Positions 34,500 to 44,162 of a DNA stretch of 64,000 bases are shown piece by piece. The DNA lies in contig NZ_JABURL010000050.1 of assembly GCF_014762705.1 (NCBI RefSeq), forward strand, positions 1 to 64,000, given 5' to 3'. The stretch comes from Cyclobacterium sp. Its GTDB lineage: Bacteria > Bacteroidota > Bacteroidia > Cytophagales > Cyclobacteriaceae. Position numbers and translations under genes: made by a program. The notes under the pieces were generated by a model. It was not told where the DNA came from. It made no database searches and was given only the letters and a program-made list of their open reading frames with translations. Every line of letters begins with the position of its first letter. Position 1 is the stretch's first letter.

Positions 34500-35621
34500 A
34501 TGTCAAGTAGAAGAAATTTTTTGCAAAAATTGACGCTCTCCGCAGTGTCTATTCCCTTTATTCCCGGATTTGAAACCAAATCAATGAATGTGATGAACCA
34601 AAAACCCGATCAAAGCACCCTATTACGTGTTGCCATCATGGGCTTGGGCAGCTATGGTACCAGAGTGGCTGAGGCCATGGTGGATAGTAAAAAAGCAAAA
34701 TTGGTAGGACTAATTAGTGGCACCCCCTCCAAAATTACTGCCTGGCAGGCCAAATACAATATCCCTGAAAAAAACTGCTACAATTACGAAAATTTTGATG
34801 CCATCAAGGATAATCCGGACATTGATGCCGTATATATTATTACTCCAAATGCTTTGCACCATCCCCAGACATTGAGGGTAGCAGCAGCAGGAAAGCATGT
34901 GATCTGTGAAAAACCTATGGCCCTGAATGCCCGGGAAGGAAGAGAGATGGTGGAAGCTTGTAAAAATGCAGGTGTGAAGCTTTTGGTTGGTTACCGCATG
35001 CATTTTGAGGGTAATACCCTTGAAGTTATCCGGATGCGGGAGGCTGGCGCCTTTGGAGAAGTTAAATTTTTTCAGGGTTTGAGTGGGTTTAAAATCGGAG
35101 ACCCTACCCAATGGAGATTGAACAAGGAGTTGGCGGGAGGCGGTGCCATGATGGACATAGGTATCTATTCCGTTAATGGTGCCAGGTATATGGTAGGGGA
35201 AGAGCCGGAATGGGTTACAGCCCAGGAAACCAAAACCGACCCCGTGAAATTTAAAGAAGGAGTCGATGAGACCATCATGTTTCAATTTGGTTTTCCCAGT
35301 GGAGTAGTTGCCTCCTGTTTGTCTACTTACAGTATGAGTAACCTGGACAGGTTTTTTCTGAATGGCACTGAGGGATATGCAGAAATGCAGCCTTCGACCG
35401 GTTATGGACCTATCAAGGGAAAAACGCATAAGGGGCCTTTAGATAAACCCCACATTACCCATCAGACGGTACAAATGGATCGAATGGCAGAAATTATCCT
35501 GGAGGGCGATACAGCTCAGGTTCCTGTAGATGGAGAAGAGGGCCTTAAGGATTTGATCATAATCGACACCATTTATAAAGCGGTGAAAACAGGGAAAAAA
35601 GAAAGGATCAAATTGGGTTAG
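34500..35621 (+). CDS. Tat-exported Gfo/Idh/MocA family oxidoreductase (second)
   Basis: 373-aa NAD(P)-dependent oxidoreductase with Tat signal (SSRRNFLQKLTLSAVSIPF). Rossmann motif GLGSYGTRVAEAM, EKP motif (VICEKPMALNAREG) and catalytic-domain GGGAMMDIGIYSVNGARY. This pattern matches the glucose-fructose oxidoreductase-like branch, in which NADP is tightly bound. It differs clearly in sequence from the copy at 32438-33907, so it is not a recent duplicate. Confidence 0.92.
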   Translation: MSSRRNFLQKLTLSAVSIPFIPGFETKSMNVMNQKPDQSTLLRVAIMGLGSYGTRVAEAMVDSKKAKLVGLISGTPSKITAWQAKYNIPEKNCYNYENFDAIKDNPDIDAVYIITPNALHHPQTLRVAAAGKHVICEKPMALNAREGREMVEACKNAGVKLLVGYRMHFEGNTLEVIRMREAGAFGEVKFFQGLSGFKIGDPTQWRLNKELAGGGAMMDIGIYSVNGARYMVGEEPEWVTAQETKTDPVKFKEGVDETIMFQFGFPSGVVASCLSTYSMSNLDRFFLNGTEGYAEMQPSTGYGPIKGKTHKGPLDKPHITHQTVQMDRMAEIILEGDTAQVPVDGEEGLKDLIIIDTIYKAVKTGKKERIKLG

Positions 35622-35948
35622 GGGAAGTGGTGCCCGCGCTTAATTATTTATTCAAAAATCCGCTAAACTTTCTGCTTTTGTGAAAATTTGCTGATGGTTT
35701 TCAGCAAAGCGGCGAAGCTCGGTTGTTTTTCAAAAAAAGACGCTGATTCTGGTATTGTCCATTGGATTTAATCATCAAACATTTTTTATGAGACTGCTTG
35801 GTATTCAGTGGGCATCCTTTTTGGTGTCTCAGTTCATCTCAATTGGCAGTATTTCCGGTCCTGGGCATTATCTTTCATTTTGTGTGGCGGGGACGGGGCA
35901 TTGTCAGAGAATTGGATTAATTTTGTGATTAGCCAAAATATTTTCGCC
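35622..35948. other. 327-bp region upstream of pyrD
   Basis: An ATG-initiated frame from 35808 runs into pyrD, but its first 47 codons do not match the family and read as non-coding. A perfect hairpin, TTTGCTGA (35687-35694) / TCAGCAAA (35701-35708), with a 6-nt loop is present without a T-run. I could not assign a known riboswitch or promoter. Confidence 0.4.
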
Positions 35949-36992
35949 GTGTACAAGCATTTCATCAAGCCTTTACTGTTTACCAAAAACCCTGAATCAG
36001 CGCATTATTTCACCTTTTCCTGGATCAAAAAATTATTTAACTTACCTATCCTGCGTTCGGTGATCAAATCCGCATTTGCCTTTGAGCACAAGGACCTGGA
36101 GCGGGAGGTGTTTGGGTTAACTTTCAAAAATCCTATAGGCCTGGCAGCGGGATTTGACAAGGATGCCAAACTGATCGATGAAATGTCCATGTTGGGATTT
36201 GGTTTTATTGAGATTGGTACGCTGACCCCCAAGCCTCAGGAGGGAAATCCGAAGCCGAGGCTTTTTCGCTTGCCCAAGGATCAGGCATTGATCAATAGGA
36301 TGGGTTTTAATAATGAGGGGGTATTGGCAGCAGTAGAAAGATTAAAGAAAAGGAAGTCGGGCGTATTGGTGGGCGGTAATATTGGCAAGAATAAAACTAC
36401 ACCAAATGAGCTGGCCCTGGACGATTATTTGTACAGCCTGCACGCCTTGCATCCTCATGTGGATTATTTCGTTATCAATGTGAGTTCTCCCAATACGCCG
36501 AATTTAAGGGCCCTTCAGGAGAAAGAGCCACTCAAACGGCTTTTGCAGGCGGTAAAATCAGCCACTGACCATTACCCTCAAAAACGTCCGGTTTTGCTTA
36601 AAATCGCCCCGGATCTTACCAATACGCAATTGGATGATATCATAGCTATCGTCAGGGAGACGAATATAGATGGAGTAATAGCCACCAATACCACTGTGGT
36701 AAGAGATGGATTGAAGACTTCTTCAAATCTTGTTCAGGAGATAGGGGCAGGAGGCCTGAGTGGAAAAATGCTTAAAGACAGAAGCACCGAAGTCATTCGC
36801 TATTTGACCAGTCAATCCGGCAATGCCTTTCCAGTGATAGGCGTGGGAGGAATATTTTCTGTAGAGGATGTCATGGAAAAGTTAGCGGCGGGGGCCAGTT
36901 TGGTTCAGATATATACTGGTATGATTTATGAGGGCCCCGCAATGGTTAAGCGATTGAAGATGGGTATGGTAGATTGGTCCGATAAATCGTAA
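35949..36992 (+). CDS. pyrD: Dihydroorotate dehydrogenase (quinone), class 2
   Basis: Fourth enzyme of pyrimidine synthesis, oxidising dihydroorotate to orotate with FMN and passing electrons to quinone at the inner membrane. Motifs: N-terminal membrane-associating helix ([22 protein letters not shown]), [34 protein letters not shown] with the catalytic-loop Ser, LLKIAPDLT, and [11 protein letters not shown] prefer a GTG start at 35949, giving 347 aa with the usual beginning of class 2 enzymes; the ATG at 35808 would add 47 atypical residues. pyrF lies 3.2 kb downstream but is separated by ftsK and the lolA-like gene. Confidence 0.95.
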   Translation: MYKHFIKPLLFTKNPESAHYFTFSWIKKLFNLPILRSVIKSAFAFEHKDLEREVFGLTFKNPIGLAAGFDKDAKLIDEMSMLGFGFIEIGTLTPKPQEGNPKPRLFRLPKDQALINRMGFNNEGVLAAVERLKKRKSGVLVGGNIGKNKTTPNELALDDYLYSLHALHPHVDYFVINVSSPNTPNLRALQEKEPLKRLLQAVKSATDHYPQKRPVLLKIAPDLTNTQLDDIIAIVRETNIDGVIATNTTVVRDGLKTSSNLVQEIGAGGLSGKMLKDRSTEVIRYLTSQSGNAFPVIGVGGIFSVEDVMEKLAAGASLVQIYTGMIYEGPAMVKRLKMGMVDWSDKS

Positions 36993-37054
36993 ATCTTTTT
37001 TATTTCTAAAGCAAGCGTTAAATTACACCCCGATAGTGGAGGAAAGGAATTATC

Positions 37055-39505
37055 ATGGCTGCAAATACGTACAAGAAGAATACTTTTAAAAAGAAAGCTG
37101 CACCGGCAAAAGGAAAAGAGAAAACCAAAAGCACAATCAACTGGGCTGTTTTTAAGGACAAGCGATGGGGATTGTCATTTGGTATTTTCTTTATGATGTT
37201 TTCCGTATTTATGCTATTGGCCTTTTTAAGCTACCTTTTTGCAGGGCAGGCAGATCAAAGCCTGGTAAGTGATTCGGGAGTTCCACTAAGAACCAAGGCT
37301 GGCGAAACCCAAAACCTTTTGGGCTATACAGGTGCAGTGATGTCCCACTACATGATTTATCGTTGGTTTGGACTGGCCGCATTATTATTTCCACCTTTTT
37401 TGTTTTTATGGGGACTCAGGCTTTCTTTTAAAAATACTTCTGTTTCATTAACCAGATATGCGGCTTTTTCCTTGTTTTTCCTTGTTTGGTTGGGTTTACT
37501 ACTGGGCTATTTGGTTCATTTGTTGGATGGTTTTCAGTACCTTGCTTTTTTAAGTGGGGGATTTGGGTATGAACTGGCATTGATCACTGATGAATTTTTG
37601 GGTTGGGGTACCTTTATTTTGATTTTTGGATCCTTATTGATCTTTGTGGTTATCTTTTTTAATGTAGATCAGATCCGATGGTTTACATCTGAAGAAAAGG
37701 ACGCTGCTTCTGAAGAATATGGTAATGAAACTGAAATAGACCCCAGTCCCCTATCGGAAAATGAGGATTCGGAAGATGATTCGGCCATTCAGGATGATGT
37801 GGATGATGAAACAGAATTGGGCAGTTGGAAGCTTTCCGATAAAGAAAGTTTGGTGTCTGGAAAAGACAACAGGCAGGAGCCTGCATTTAAGGTGGAGGAC
37901 CGGACGGAGGAACAATACGATGAGCCTGAGGAAAAAGCCGATGGTTTTTTTGTCCAGGAGCAGAAAGTGGAAGAAAAAACAGCGGATACGGTGGAAAATC
38001 TTGATCCTTATGATCCTACACTGGATTTGCCCAGCTACAGGTATCCCACGTTAGACCTTCTGAATGAATACGACCAGCAAAAGGTGACAGTTACCCGGCA
38101 GGAACTGGAAGAAAACAAAAATAAAATTGTAGAAACGCTGGTTAATTTTAAGATCGGTATTCAGGAAATAAAAGCTACTATCGGGCCAACGGTAACCTTG
38201 TATGAGATCATTCCAGACCCGGGAGTGAAAATCAGCAAAATCAAAAATCTTGAGGATGACATTGCGCTTAGCCTGGCAGCATTGGGCATCCGGATCATTG
38301 CCCCGATACCGGGAAAGGGAACGATAGGGATAGAAGTTCCCAATAAAAACAGGGAATTGGTCGCTGCACGATCCGTCCTGGGAACGGAAAAGTTTATGAA
38401 AAGTGACAAGGACCTGCCTGTAGCCCTTGGCAAAACCATATCTAATGAAGTTTTTGTTGTGGATTTATCCAAGATGCCGCATTTACTGATGGCAGGAGCC
38501 ACAGGTCAGGGTAAATCTGTGGGGCTGAACATGATTCTGGCTTCTCTGATCTATAAGAAACATCCATCTCAGCTCAAATTAATTCTGGTGGATCCGAAAA
38601 AAGTGGAACTAACGCTTTTTAATAAAATTGAAAGACATTTTCTGGCCAAACTTCCAAATTCTGAGGAGGCCATCATCACGGATACCAAGAAAGTTATTTA
38701 TACACTGAACTCCCTTTGTATAGAAATGGATAACCGGTATGACTTGCTTAAAGATGCGGGGTGCCGGAACCTGAAAGAGTACAATGCAAAATTTGTGGCC
38801 AGAAAGTTAAACCCTGAGAAAGGGCATCAATTTATGCCCTACATCGTATTGGTGATAGATGAGCTGGCTGACCTGATGATGACGGCAGGGAAAGAAATCG
38901 AAGGTCCCATTGCCAGGCTGGCCCAATTGGCCAGAGCTATCGGCATTCATTTGGTGTTGGCCACCCAGCGGCCATCTGTCAATGTAATAACAGGAATCAT
39001 CAAAGCCAATTTTCCGGCAAGACTCTCTTTCAGGGTGACAAGTAAAATTGACAGCCGAACGATTTTAGATGCGGGAGGGGCAGAGCAGCTGATAGGAATG
39101 GGTGACATGTTGCTGTCAATGGGCTCGGATGTGATCAGATTACAATGTGCTTTCCTCGATACACCGGAAGTGGATTCCATTTGTGAATGGATCGGAGATC
39201 AGCGCGGTTACCCTGATGCCTACCTGCTTCCTGAATTTGTGGGAGAGGACGATGGAGGAATTGGAGATGTAGACCTATCTGATAGAGACCCTTTATTTGA
39301 TGATGCAGCAAGATTGATTGTGATGCATCAGCAAGGTAGTACATCACTGATACAGAGGAAACTAAAATTGGGATACAACCGCGCCGGCAGGATTATTGAC
39401 CAGCTTGAAGCAGCTGGTATAGTCGGGGCTTTTGAAGGAAGTAAGGCCAGAGAAGTTTTGGTTCAGGATGAAAATAGTTTGGAACAATTATTGAACAATC
39501 TTTAA
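37055..39505 (+). CDS. ftsK: DNA translocase FtsK
   Basis: 816-aa septal DNA pump that clears the chromosome from the closing septum and activates XerCD recombination. The N-terminus has about four membrane helices (residues 35-215). An acidic linker (220-330) precedes the motor: Walker A GATGQGKSVG, Walker B IVLVIDELADLMM, and LVLATQRPSVNVITG. The gamma winged-helix end (STSLIQRKLKLGYNRAGRIID) reads KOPS. A purine-rich ribosome-binding-like stretch (GGAGGAAAGGA) precedes the start. The lolA-like gene follows after 19 bp, a common arrangement in Bacteroidota. Confidence 0.97.
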   Translation: MAANTYKKNTFKKKAAPAKGKEKTKSTINWAVFKDKRWGLSFGIFFMMFSVFMLLAFLSYLFAGQADQSLVSDSGVPLRTKAGETQNLLGYTGAVMSHYMIYRWFGLAALLFPPFLFLWGLRLSFKNTSVSLTRYAAFSLFFLVWLGLLLGYLVHLLDGFQYLAFLSGGFGYELALITDEFLGWGTFILIFGSLLIFVVIFFNVDQIRWFTSEEKDAASEEYGNETEIDPSPLSENEDSEDDSAIQDDVDDETELGSWKLSDKESLVSGKDNRQEPAFKVEDRTEEQYDEPEEKADGFFVQEQKVEEKTADTVENLDPYDPTLDLPSYRYPTLDLLNEYDQQKVTVTRQELEENKNKIVETLVNFKIGIQEIKATIGPTVTLYEIIPDPGVKISKIKNLEDDIALSLAALGIRIIAPIPGKGTIGIEVPNKNRELVAARSVLGTEKFMKSDKDLPVALGKTISNEVFVVDLSKMPHLLMAGATGQGKSVGLNMILASLIYKKHPSQLKLILVDPKKVELTLFNKIERHFLAKLPNSEEAIITDTKKVIYTLNSLCIEMDNRYDLLKDAGCRNLKEYNAKFVARKLNPEKGHQFMPYIVLVIDELADLMMTAGKEIEGPIARLAQLARAIGIHLVLATQRPSVNVITGIIKANFPARLSFRVTSKIDSRTILDAGGAEQLIGMGDMLLSMGSDVIRLQCAFLDTPEVDSICEWIGDQRGYPDAYLLPEFVGEDDGGIGDVDLSDRDPLFDDAARLIVMHQQGSTSLIQRKLKLGYNRAGRIIDQLEAAGIVGAFEGSKAREVLVQDENSLEQLLNNL

Positions 39506-39524
39506 AAATATTGATCTAAATAAA

Positions 39525-40181
39525 ATGAAAGGCAAAAAAACGATCATCGCAAGTCTTATTTTCCTTTGCTTTTTTCAGGTATCCTTTGGGCAAAACGACC
39601 CAAAAGCCGTGGAAATACTTGATAAAGTAAGTGACAATTACCAAAAATTAAACGGCTTCTCTGCTATTTTTGAATACACCTACTCCACAGAGGATGAAGG
39701 ACTGATACAAACCAATACGGGTGAAGTCACTGTTAAGGGCGAGAAATACCGGCTTACCTTGAATGATCAGGAAATATTTAATAATGGGAATACCGTTTGG
39801 ACGCTGATCAAATCAAGTAAGTACAAAGAAGTTACCATCAATGATGTAGAGGAAGACACTGAAGAACTTACCCCGTCAAACATCTACAGTATTTACAAAA
39901 AAGGCTATGAGGCAAAGCTTGAAGGCAGCAGTGTAATGAACGGGGTGCCGGTTCATGAAATCATGCTTACCGCTGAAAAGCCCAATGCCCAATTCGAAAA
40001 GATCAAGTTGTACGTTGATAAATCAAGATTTGATTTACTGGCTTGGGAAATTCAGGATGATGTTGGAGGTACTTTTAAATATACTTTTAAAGACCTGGAT
40101 AGCAATATCAACATCATGGATGATTATTTTGTATTTAATACCAGTGAAAATCAGGATGTTGAAATCATTGACCTCCGTTAA
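39525..40181 (+). CDS. LolA-like outer-membrane lipoprotein carrier protein
   Basis: 218-aa periplasmic protein of the LolA/LolB fold, thought to carry lipoproteins towards the outer membrane. Sec signal peptide ends at about residue 22 (FFQVSFGQ). Core pattern: ILDKVSDNYQKLNGFSAIFEYTY, GEVTVKGEKYRLTL, FNNGNTVWTLIK and a C-terminal half-barrel. The 19-bp gap after ftsK indicates co-transcription. Confidence 0.88.
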   Translation: MKGKKTIIASLIFLCFFQVSFGQNDPKAVEILDKVSDNYQKLNGFSAIFEYTYSTEDEGLIQTNTGEVTVKGEKYRLTLNDQEIFNNGNTVWTLIKSSKYKEVTINDVEEDTEELTPSNIYSIYKKGYEAKLEGSSVMNGVPVHEIMLTAEKPNAQFEKIKLYVDKSRFDLLAWEIQDDVGGTFKYTFKDLDSNINIMDDYFVFNTSENQDVEIIDLR

Positions 40182-40230
40182 ACAGGTGGATACCATGTTA
40201 TTTTGAAGTTGTTTTATTTACTTTTGTCCC

Positions 40231-41046
40231 ATGACTTCAAAGGAAATATTTGCAGAGATCAAAAAGAAACGGTCTTTTTTATGTGTAGGGCTGGATCCTG
40301 TGCTGGAGAAGCTTCCAAGGCACCTGCAGAAGGAAAAAGACCCGGTATATGTTTTCAATAAAATCATCATTGATCATACCATAGACCAGGCGGTGGCCTA
40401 TAAACCAAATCTGGCCTTTTATGAAGCAATGGGCTCCAAAGGCCTGGAAATATTGGAAAAGACCCTGGAATACCTGCCTGCAGAGGTCTTTACCATAGCC
40501 GACGCCAAAAGGGGGGACATAGGCAATACCTCAAGTCTTTATGCCAGGGCATTTTTTGAGAAGATGAATTTCGATGCCATTACCGTGGCTCCGTATATGG
40601 GGGAAGACAGTGTTACCCCTTTTTTGAAGATTGAAGGTAAATGGGTGATTCTGTTGGCTTTGACCTCGAATCAGGGAAGTCAGGATTTTCAGATGATAAC
40701 CGATGAAAAGCAAAAACCGCTTTTTGTTACAGTATTGGAGAAAAGCAAGGCCTGGGGAAATTCCGAAAACATGATGTATGTCGTTGGTGCCACACGTGTT
40801 AGCCATATAGAGACTGTCCGGCAGCTTGTTCCCAATCATTTTTTATTAGTGCCCGGGGTAGGAGCACAGGGCGGAAGCCTGGAGGAAGTGGCAAGGGCGG
40901 GAATGAATGCCCAGTGTGGCTTACTGGTCAATTCTTCCAGGGGCATTATTTATGCTTCCTCAGGCGAAGATTTTGGTTTGGCGGCAAAGAAGGAAGCAGA
41001 AAGCTTACAGGTTGCTATGGAAGAACTACTGAATACCTACTGTTAA
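40231..41046 (+). CDS. pyrF: Orotidine 5'-phosphate decarboxylase (type 2)
   Basis: 271-aa enzyme converting OMP to UMP, the last step of pyrimidine synthesis. The longer type 2 form is usual in this phylum. Motifs: [14 protein letters not shown] (start of the barrel), catalytic [15 protein letters not shown], and C-terminal phosphate-binding [10 protein letters not shown] / VNSSRGI. A TACTTTTG -7-like box ends only 4 nt before the ATG (40219-40226), suggesting a very short leader, but no well-placed -33 element was found. Confidence 0.95.
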   Translation: MTSKEIFAEIKKKRSFLCVGLDPVLEKLPRHLQKEKDPVYVFNKIIIDHTIDQAVAYKPNLAFYEAMGSKGLEILEKTLEYLPAEVFTIADAKRGDIGNTSSLYARAFFEKMNFDAITVAPYMGEDSVTPFLKIEGKWVILLALTSNQGSQDFQMITDEKQKPLFVTVLEKSKAWGNSENMMYVVGATRVSHIETVRQLVPNHFLLVPGVGAQGGSLEEVARAGMNAQCGLLVNSSRGIIYASSGEDFGLAAKKEAESLQVAMEELLNTYC

Positions 41047-41121
41047 AGAAAATTCTACCGACTCATCTTTGGTTTTTTTATTTTTATAGCTATATTAATA
41101 AGGTTTTTCAATGAATTTTTC

Positions 41122-42426
41122 ATGGTTCAATTTCAGGAAGATTTTCTTCATCTGGTGTGGAAATACCAGTATTTTGATAAAAAGGGATTGGAAACCACCT
41201 CAGGAATTCCTTTGTTTATTCCAAAAATTGGATGGCACAACCAACACGAAGGCCCCGATTTCAAGGAAGCAGAGATAATCTTGGGAGGCATCAAGAATTA
41301 TGGCCATGTGGAAATTCATTTGAAAGCTTCAGACTGGAAAGCACACCAGCACCAAAATGATCCTGCTTACAATAGCGTTGTATTGCATGTGGTTTGGGAA
41401 CATGACGAAGAAGTTTTTAGGGCAGACGGAACCATTATTCCTACCTTATCCCTGTTTGGGAAGGTTCCACTGGACGTAATCAGAAACTATGAAAAATTGC
41501 TTTTTTCCCCTAATAAGCTTTTATGTAGCGAAGCTTTGGTAAAAGTCCCTGACATTTTAAAATTCTCCATGCTGGAAAAAGCCCTGGTGGAAAGATTGCA
41601 GGAAAAGAGTAGGATGGTGCTGACTTTATTGGAAGAAAACAAGCAGGATTGGGAAGAGACTGCTTACCAGTGGCTCTTTTACGCCTTTGGTTTCAAAACC
41701 AATGCTAATCCCATGCTTAAACTGGCCAAAAGCCTTCCCTATAAATTGATCAAGAAAAATGCAGGTACCCAGTCTTTGGTTGAGGCCATGGTTTTTGGTC
41801 AGGCAGGAATGATTCCAGCTACCCTGGGTTTGGATCAGAAGTACGAGAAAAAACTGGAAGCTGATTATGATTTCCTTCAAAGGAAATATAACTTGAAAAA
41901 CGAATTATTCGGATCGGAATGGAAATTCATGAAAGTTAGACCGGGTAATTTTCCTTCATTGCGGCTTGCCCAATTGGCGGCTTTATTGAACAAGACACCA
42001 AACTTATTCTCAAATGTGCTTTATGAGCTTGACAATAAACTGGCTTTCAGGGAAATTTTTGAAATAAAAGTAAGCGAATATTGGCAACAGCATTACCATT
42101 TTGGCAAACCCATGAAACATAAATCAAGGGGAGGGTTAAGTTCCGGTATCCTGGATTTGTTGGCCATTAATTATGTGGTGCCGCTGTGGTATGCTTATGG
42201 TCAATATTCCGATTTGGGGCACTGGCAGGAAAAATGTTTCAATTTTCTGCAGGAGGTCTCTGAGGAAAAAAACAGGTTGACGGAGATTTATCTGGCTGCC
42301 GGCTGGTCACCCGTAAATGCTTTTGACAGCCAGGGGATGTTAGGCCTTTATCATGGGTATTGCTCCAAAAGAAGGTGTCTTTATTGCAAAATTGGCCAAA
42401 ACCTGCTCAGGCCGAATCTGAAATGA
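41122..42426 (+). CDS. DUF2851 family protein
   Basis: 434-aa protein of a family restricted mostly to Bacteroidota. Visible features: an N-terminal EDFLHLVWKYQYFDKKGLETTSG, GWHNQHEGPDFKEAEI, and HVEIHLKASDWKAHQHQND, a region recalling nuclease-like E-x-H folds. Near the C-terminus there are several Cys (YCSKRRCLYCKIG). No signal peptide or membrane helix. Function unknown. It is followed by the acetyltransferase gene, which has its own promoter. Confidence 0.87.
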   Translation: MVQFQEDFLHLVWKYQYFDKKGLETTSGIPLFIPKIGWHNQHEGPDFKEAEIILGGIKNYGHVEIHLKASDWKAHQHQNDPAYNSVVLHVVWEHDEEVFRADGTIIPTLSLFGKVPLDVIRNYEKLLFSPNKLLCSEALVKVPDILKFSMLEKALVERLQEKSRMVLTLLEENKQDWEETAYQWLFYAFGFKTNANPMLKLAKSLPYKLIKKNAGTQSLVEAMVFGQAGMIPATLGLDQKYEKKLEADYDFLQRKYNLKNELFGSEWKFMKVRPGNFPSLRLAQLAALLNKTPNLFSNVLYELDNKLAFREIFEIKVSEYWQQHYHFGKPMKHKSRGGLSSGILDLLAINYVVPLWYAYGQYSDLGHWQEKCFNFLQEVSEEKNRLTEIYLAAGWSPVNAFDSQGMLGLYHGYCSKRRCLYCKIGQNLLRPNLK

Positions 42427-42428
42427 CC

Positions 42429-42460
42429 TTTGCATGGGATGGTAATTTCAATTAATTTTG
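42429..42460 (+). promoter_or_regulatory. Bacteroidota-type promoter upstream of the acetyltransferase gene
   Basis: TTTG (42429-42432), 20-nt spacer, TAATTTTG (42453-42460), then 19 nt to the ATG at 42480. This is the best match to the phylum consensus in the window. It partly overlaps the end of the upstream gene. Confidence 0.6.
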
Positions 42461-42479
42461 CACTTCTAAATCAAAAACC

Positions 42480-43118
42480 ATGGAAAAACCCATCATTATA
42501 TTTGGGGCTAAGGGAATAGCCCATCCAGCTCTGGAAATTTTTAACAGCCATGATCTGGTGGTCTTTGGTTTTTTGGATGAGGATGAAAGCCTTCACAAAA
42601 AGGAAATCAATAACATCACCGTATTGGGAGGTCCCGAGGATGATGGATTTCTTAAATTGATCGGCAAGAAATGCGAAGCATTCGTGGCCATTGATGATGC
42701 AAAATATAGGGAGTCATTGGTGAAAATGCTCAATGAAAAAAGGAAAGTCCAACCTGTAAACGCCCTGCACCGGATGGCCTACATTTCTACAGATGCAGCC
42801 ATAGGGCATGGGAATTTTATCAATGCCAAGGTAACCATAGGGGCAGCAGCCGAGATCGGTAATCATTGTATTTTACATACCAACGCCACCATAGAGCACC
42901 AGGCCAGGCTTGGTGATTTCGTGCAGGTAGGAGCAGGGGCAGTGGTGAACTCCGGAGTGACCATAGAAGATGGGGCATTCCTTGGCTCAGGAGTGACGGT
43001 AGTTGCGGGGGTCAAAATTGGGAAGAATGCCAGAATAGGAGCAGGTTCAGTCGTCATTGCAGATGTAGCTGCCAAACAGACTGTTTTTGGCAATCCTGCC
43101 AAGGTCATTGAAAAATAA
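42480..43118 (+). CDS. NeuD-family hexapeptide-repeat acetyltransferase
   Basis: 212-aa sugar O-acyltransferase of the NeuD/PglD type. The N-terminal Rossmann-like part (IIIFGAKGIAHPALEIF) is followed at about 100-212 by left-handed beta-helix hexapeptide repeats (IGHGNFINAKVTIGAAAEIG, GAVVNSGVTIEDGAFLGSGVTV), ending in AKQTVFGNPAKVIEK. The catalytic His is probably in ATIEHQA. Acceptor sugar unknown. It stands alone, not inside a polysaccharide cluster. Confidence 0.85.
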   Translation: MEKPIIIFGAKGIAHPALEIFNSHDLVVFGFLDEDESLHKKEINNITVLGGPEDDGFLKLIGKKCEAFVAIDDAKYRESLVKMLNEKRKVQPVNALHRMAYISTDAAIGHGNFINAKVTIGAAAEIGNHCILHTNATIEHQARLGDFVQVGAGAVVNSGVTIEDGAFLGSGVTVVAGVKIGKNARIGAGSVVIADVAAKQTVFGNPAKVIEK

Positions 43119-43175
43119 CCAGTAGAAGTATACTATTTATTCAAATAACACCCTGCCTGAAACAGGGCTTAAGTT

Positions 43176-44162
43176 ATGGATTACAACATTTTATTGTATT
43201 ATTGTTATGCCCAAATCGAGGATTTGGAAGCCTACAGGGATGAACATCACCTGTTTTGTATTGAAAACAATATCAGGGGAAGGATCATCGTTTCTTCTGA
43301 GGGCCTAAATGGGACAGTCTCCGGGTTAAAGGAAGACTGTGAAAAATACATGGCCTATGTTAGGGCTGATCCCAGATTCGCAGATACCGAATTTAAAATT
43401 GACACCCACCATGAACATGCCTTTGCCAAGATCAATGTTCGGGCAAAGGATGAAATCGTTCATTCCGGTTTGAAACATATCAACCCCAGGGTCAGGACCG
43501 GAAAACATCTGGAGCCTGATGAATTTAAAGCTTTGAAAGACCAGGAGGATGTGGTCATCCTTGATGTACGCTCCAACTATGAACATGAATTGGGGCATTT
43601 CAAAAATGCAGTGAGGTTGGATATGGATAACTTTCGGGATTTTCCGGAGAAAGTCAGGGAACTGGAGCACCTAAAGGAAAAGAAGGTGCTGACCTATTGC
43701 ACCGGTGGCATTAAATGCGAAAAGGCCTCTGCTTTTCTGCTTGAACAGGGATTCAAAGATGTGTATCAGCTCCACGGAGGAATTATCAAATACGGAATGG
43801 AAGCCGGAGGAGAGGATTTTGAAGGAAAATGTTACGTGTTTGACAATCGCCTTGCAGTAGCGGTCAATCAGGTCAACCCTAAGATTGTGTCTAAATGTTT
43901 TGTTTGCGGAACAGCTTCAGACCGCATGGTCAACTGCGCCAATCCGGAATGTAACGAGCATGTGCCTATTTGTGAATCTTGTGGTTGGGAAATGGAAGGA
44001 GCTTGCTCTGAGGCCTGTAAAGCGCATCCCCAAAAGAGGCCATATAATGGTACCGGGTACTATCAAAAAAACACAAATGGGTACAATCCCTATAAAGGGT
44101 TTTATCAAAAACCTGACGCATCTAAAATAAAATCTGTTTTGCATGGTAAAACCCATACCTGA
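43176..44162 (+). CDS. Rhodanese-related tRNA uridine hydroxylase (TrhO-like)
   Basis: 328-aa protein of the TrhO/YceA family, whose members introduce 5-hydroxyuridine in tRNA position 34. N-terminal ferredoxin-like domain (NIRGRIIVSSEGLNGTVSG), rhodanese domain with active-site Cys in YCTGGIKCEKA, then a Cys-rich tail (CFVCGTASDRMVNCANPECN, CESCGWEMEGACSEAC) that probably binds zinc. Its end overlaps the start of the nucleoside phosphorylase gene by 20 bp, so both are co-translated. Confidence 0.9.
   Translation: MDYNILLYYCYAQIEDLEAYRDEHHLFCIENNIRGRIIVSSEGLNGTVSGLKEDCEKYMAYVRADPRFADTEFKIDTHHEHAFAKINVRAKDEIVHSGLKHINPRVRTGKHLEPDEFKALKDQEDVVILDVRSNYEHELGHFKNAVRLDMDNFRDFPEKVRELEHLKEKKVLTYCTGGIKCEKASAFLLEQGFKDVYQLHGGIIKYGMEAGGEDFEGKCYVFDNRLAVAVNQVNPKIVSKCFVCGTASDRMVNCANPECNEHVPICESCGWEMEGACSEACKAHPQKRPYNGTGYYQKNTNGYNPYKGFYQKPDASKIKSVLHGKTHT

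Noticed and set aside
34710-35429. Long antisense open frame (239 codons) inside the second Gfo/Idh gene
   Set aside because: Shadow of a well-supported coding region; the Gfo/Idh frame has clear family motifs.
35808-35948. N-terminal extension of PyrD from an upstream ATG
   Set aside because: The 47 added residues do not match the family; the GTG at 35949 gives the normal length and beginning.
43151-43167. Short hairpin CCCTG/CAGGG before the TrhO-like gene
   Set aside because: Five-bp stem with no T-run; too weak for a terminator or riboswitch call.
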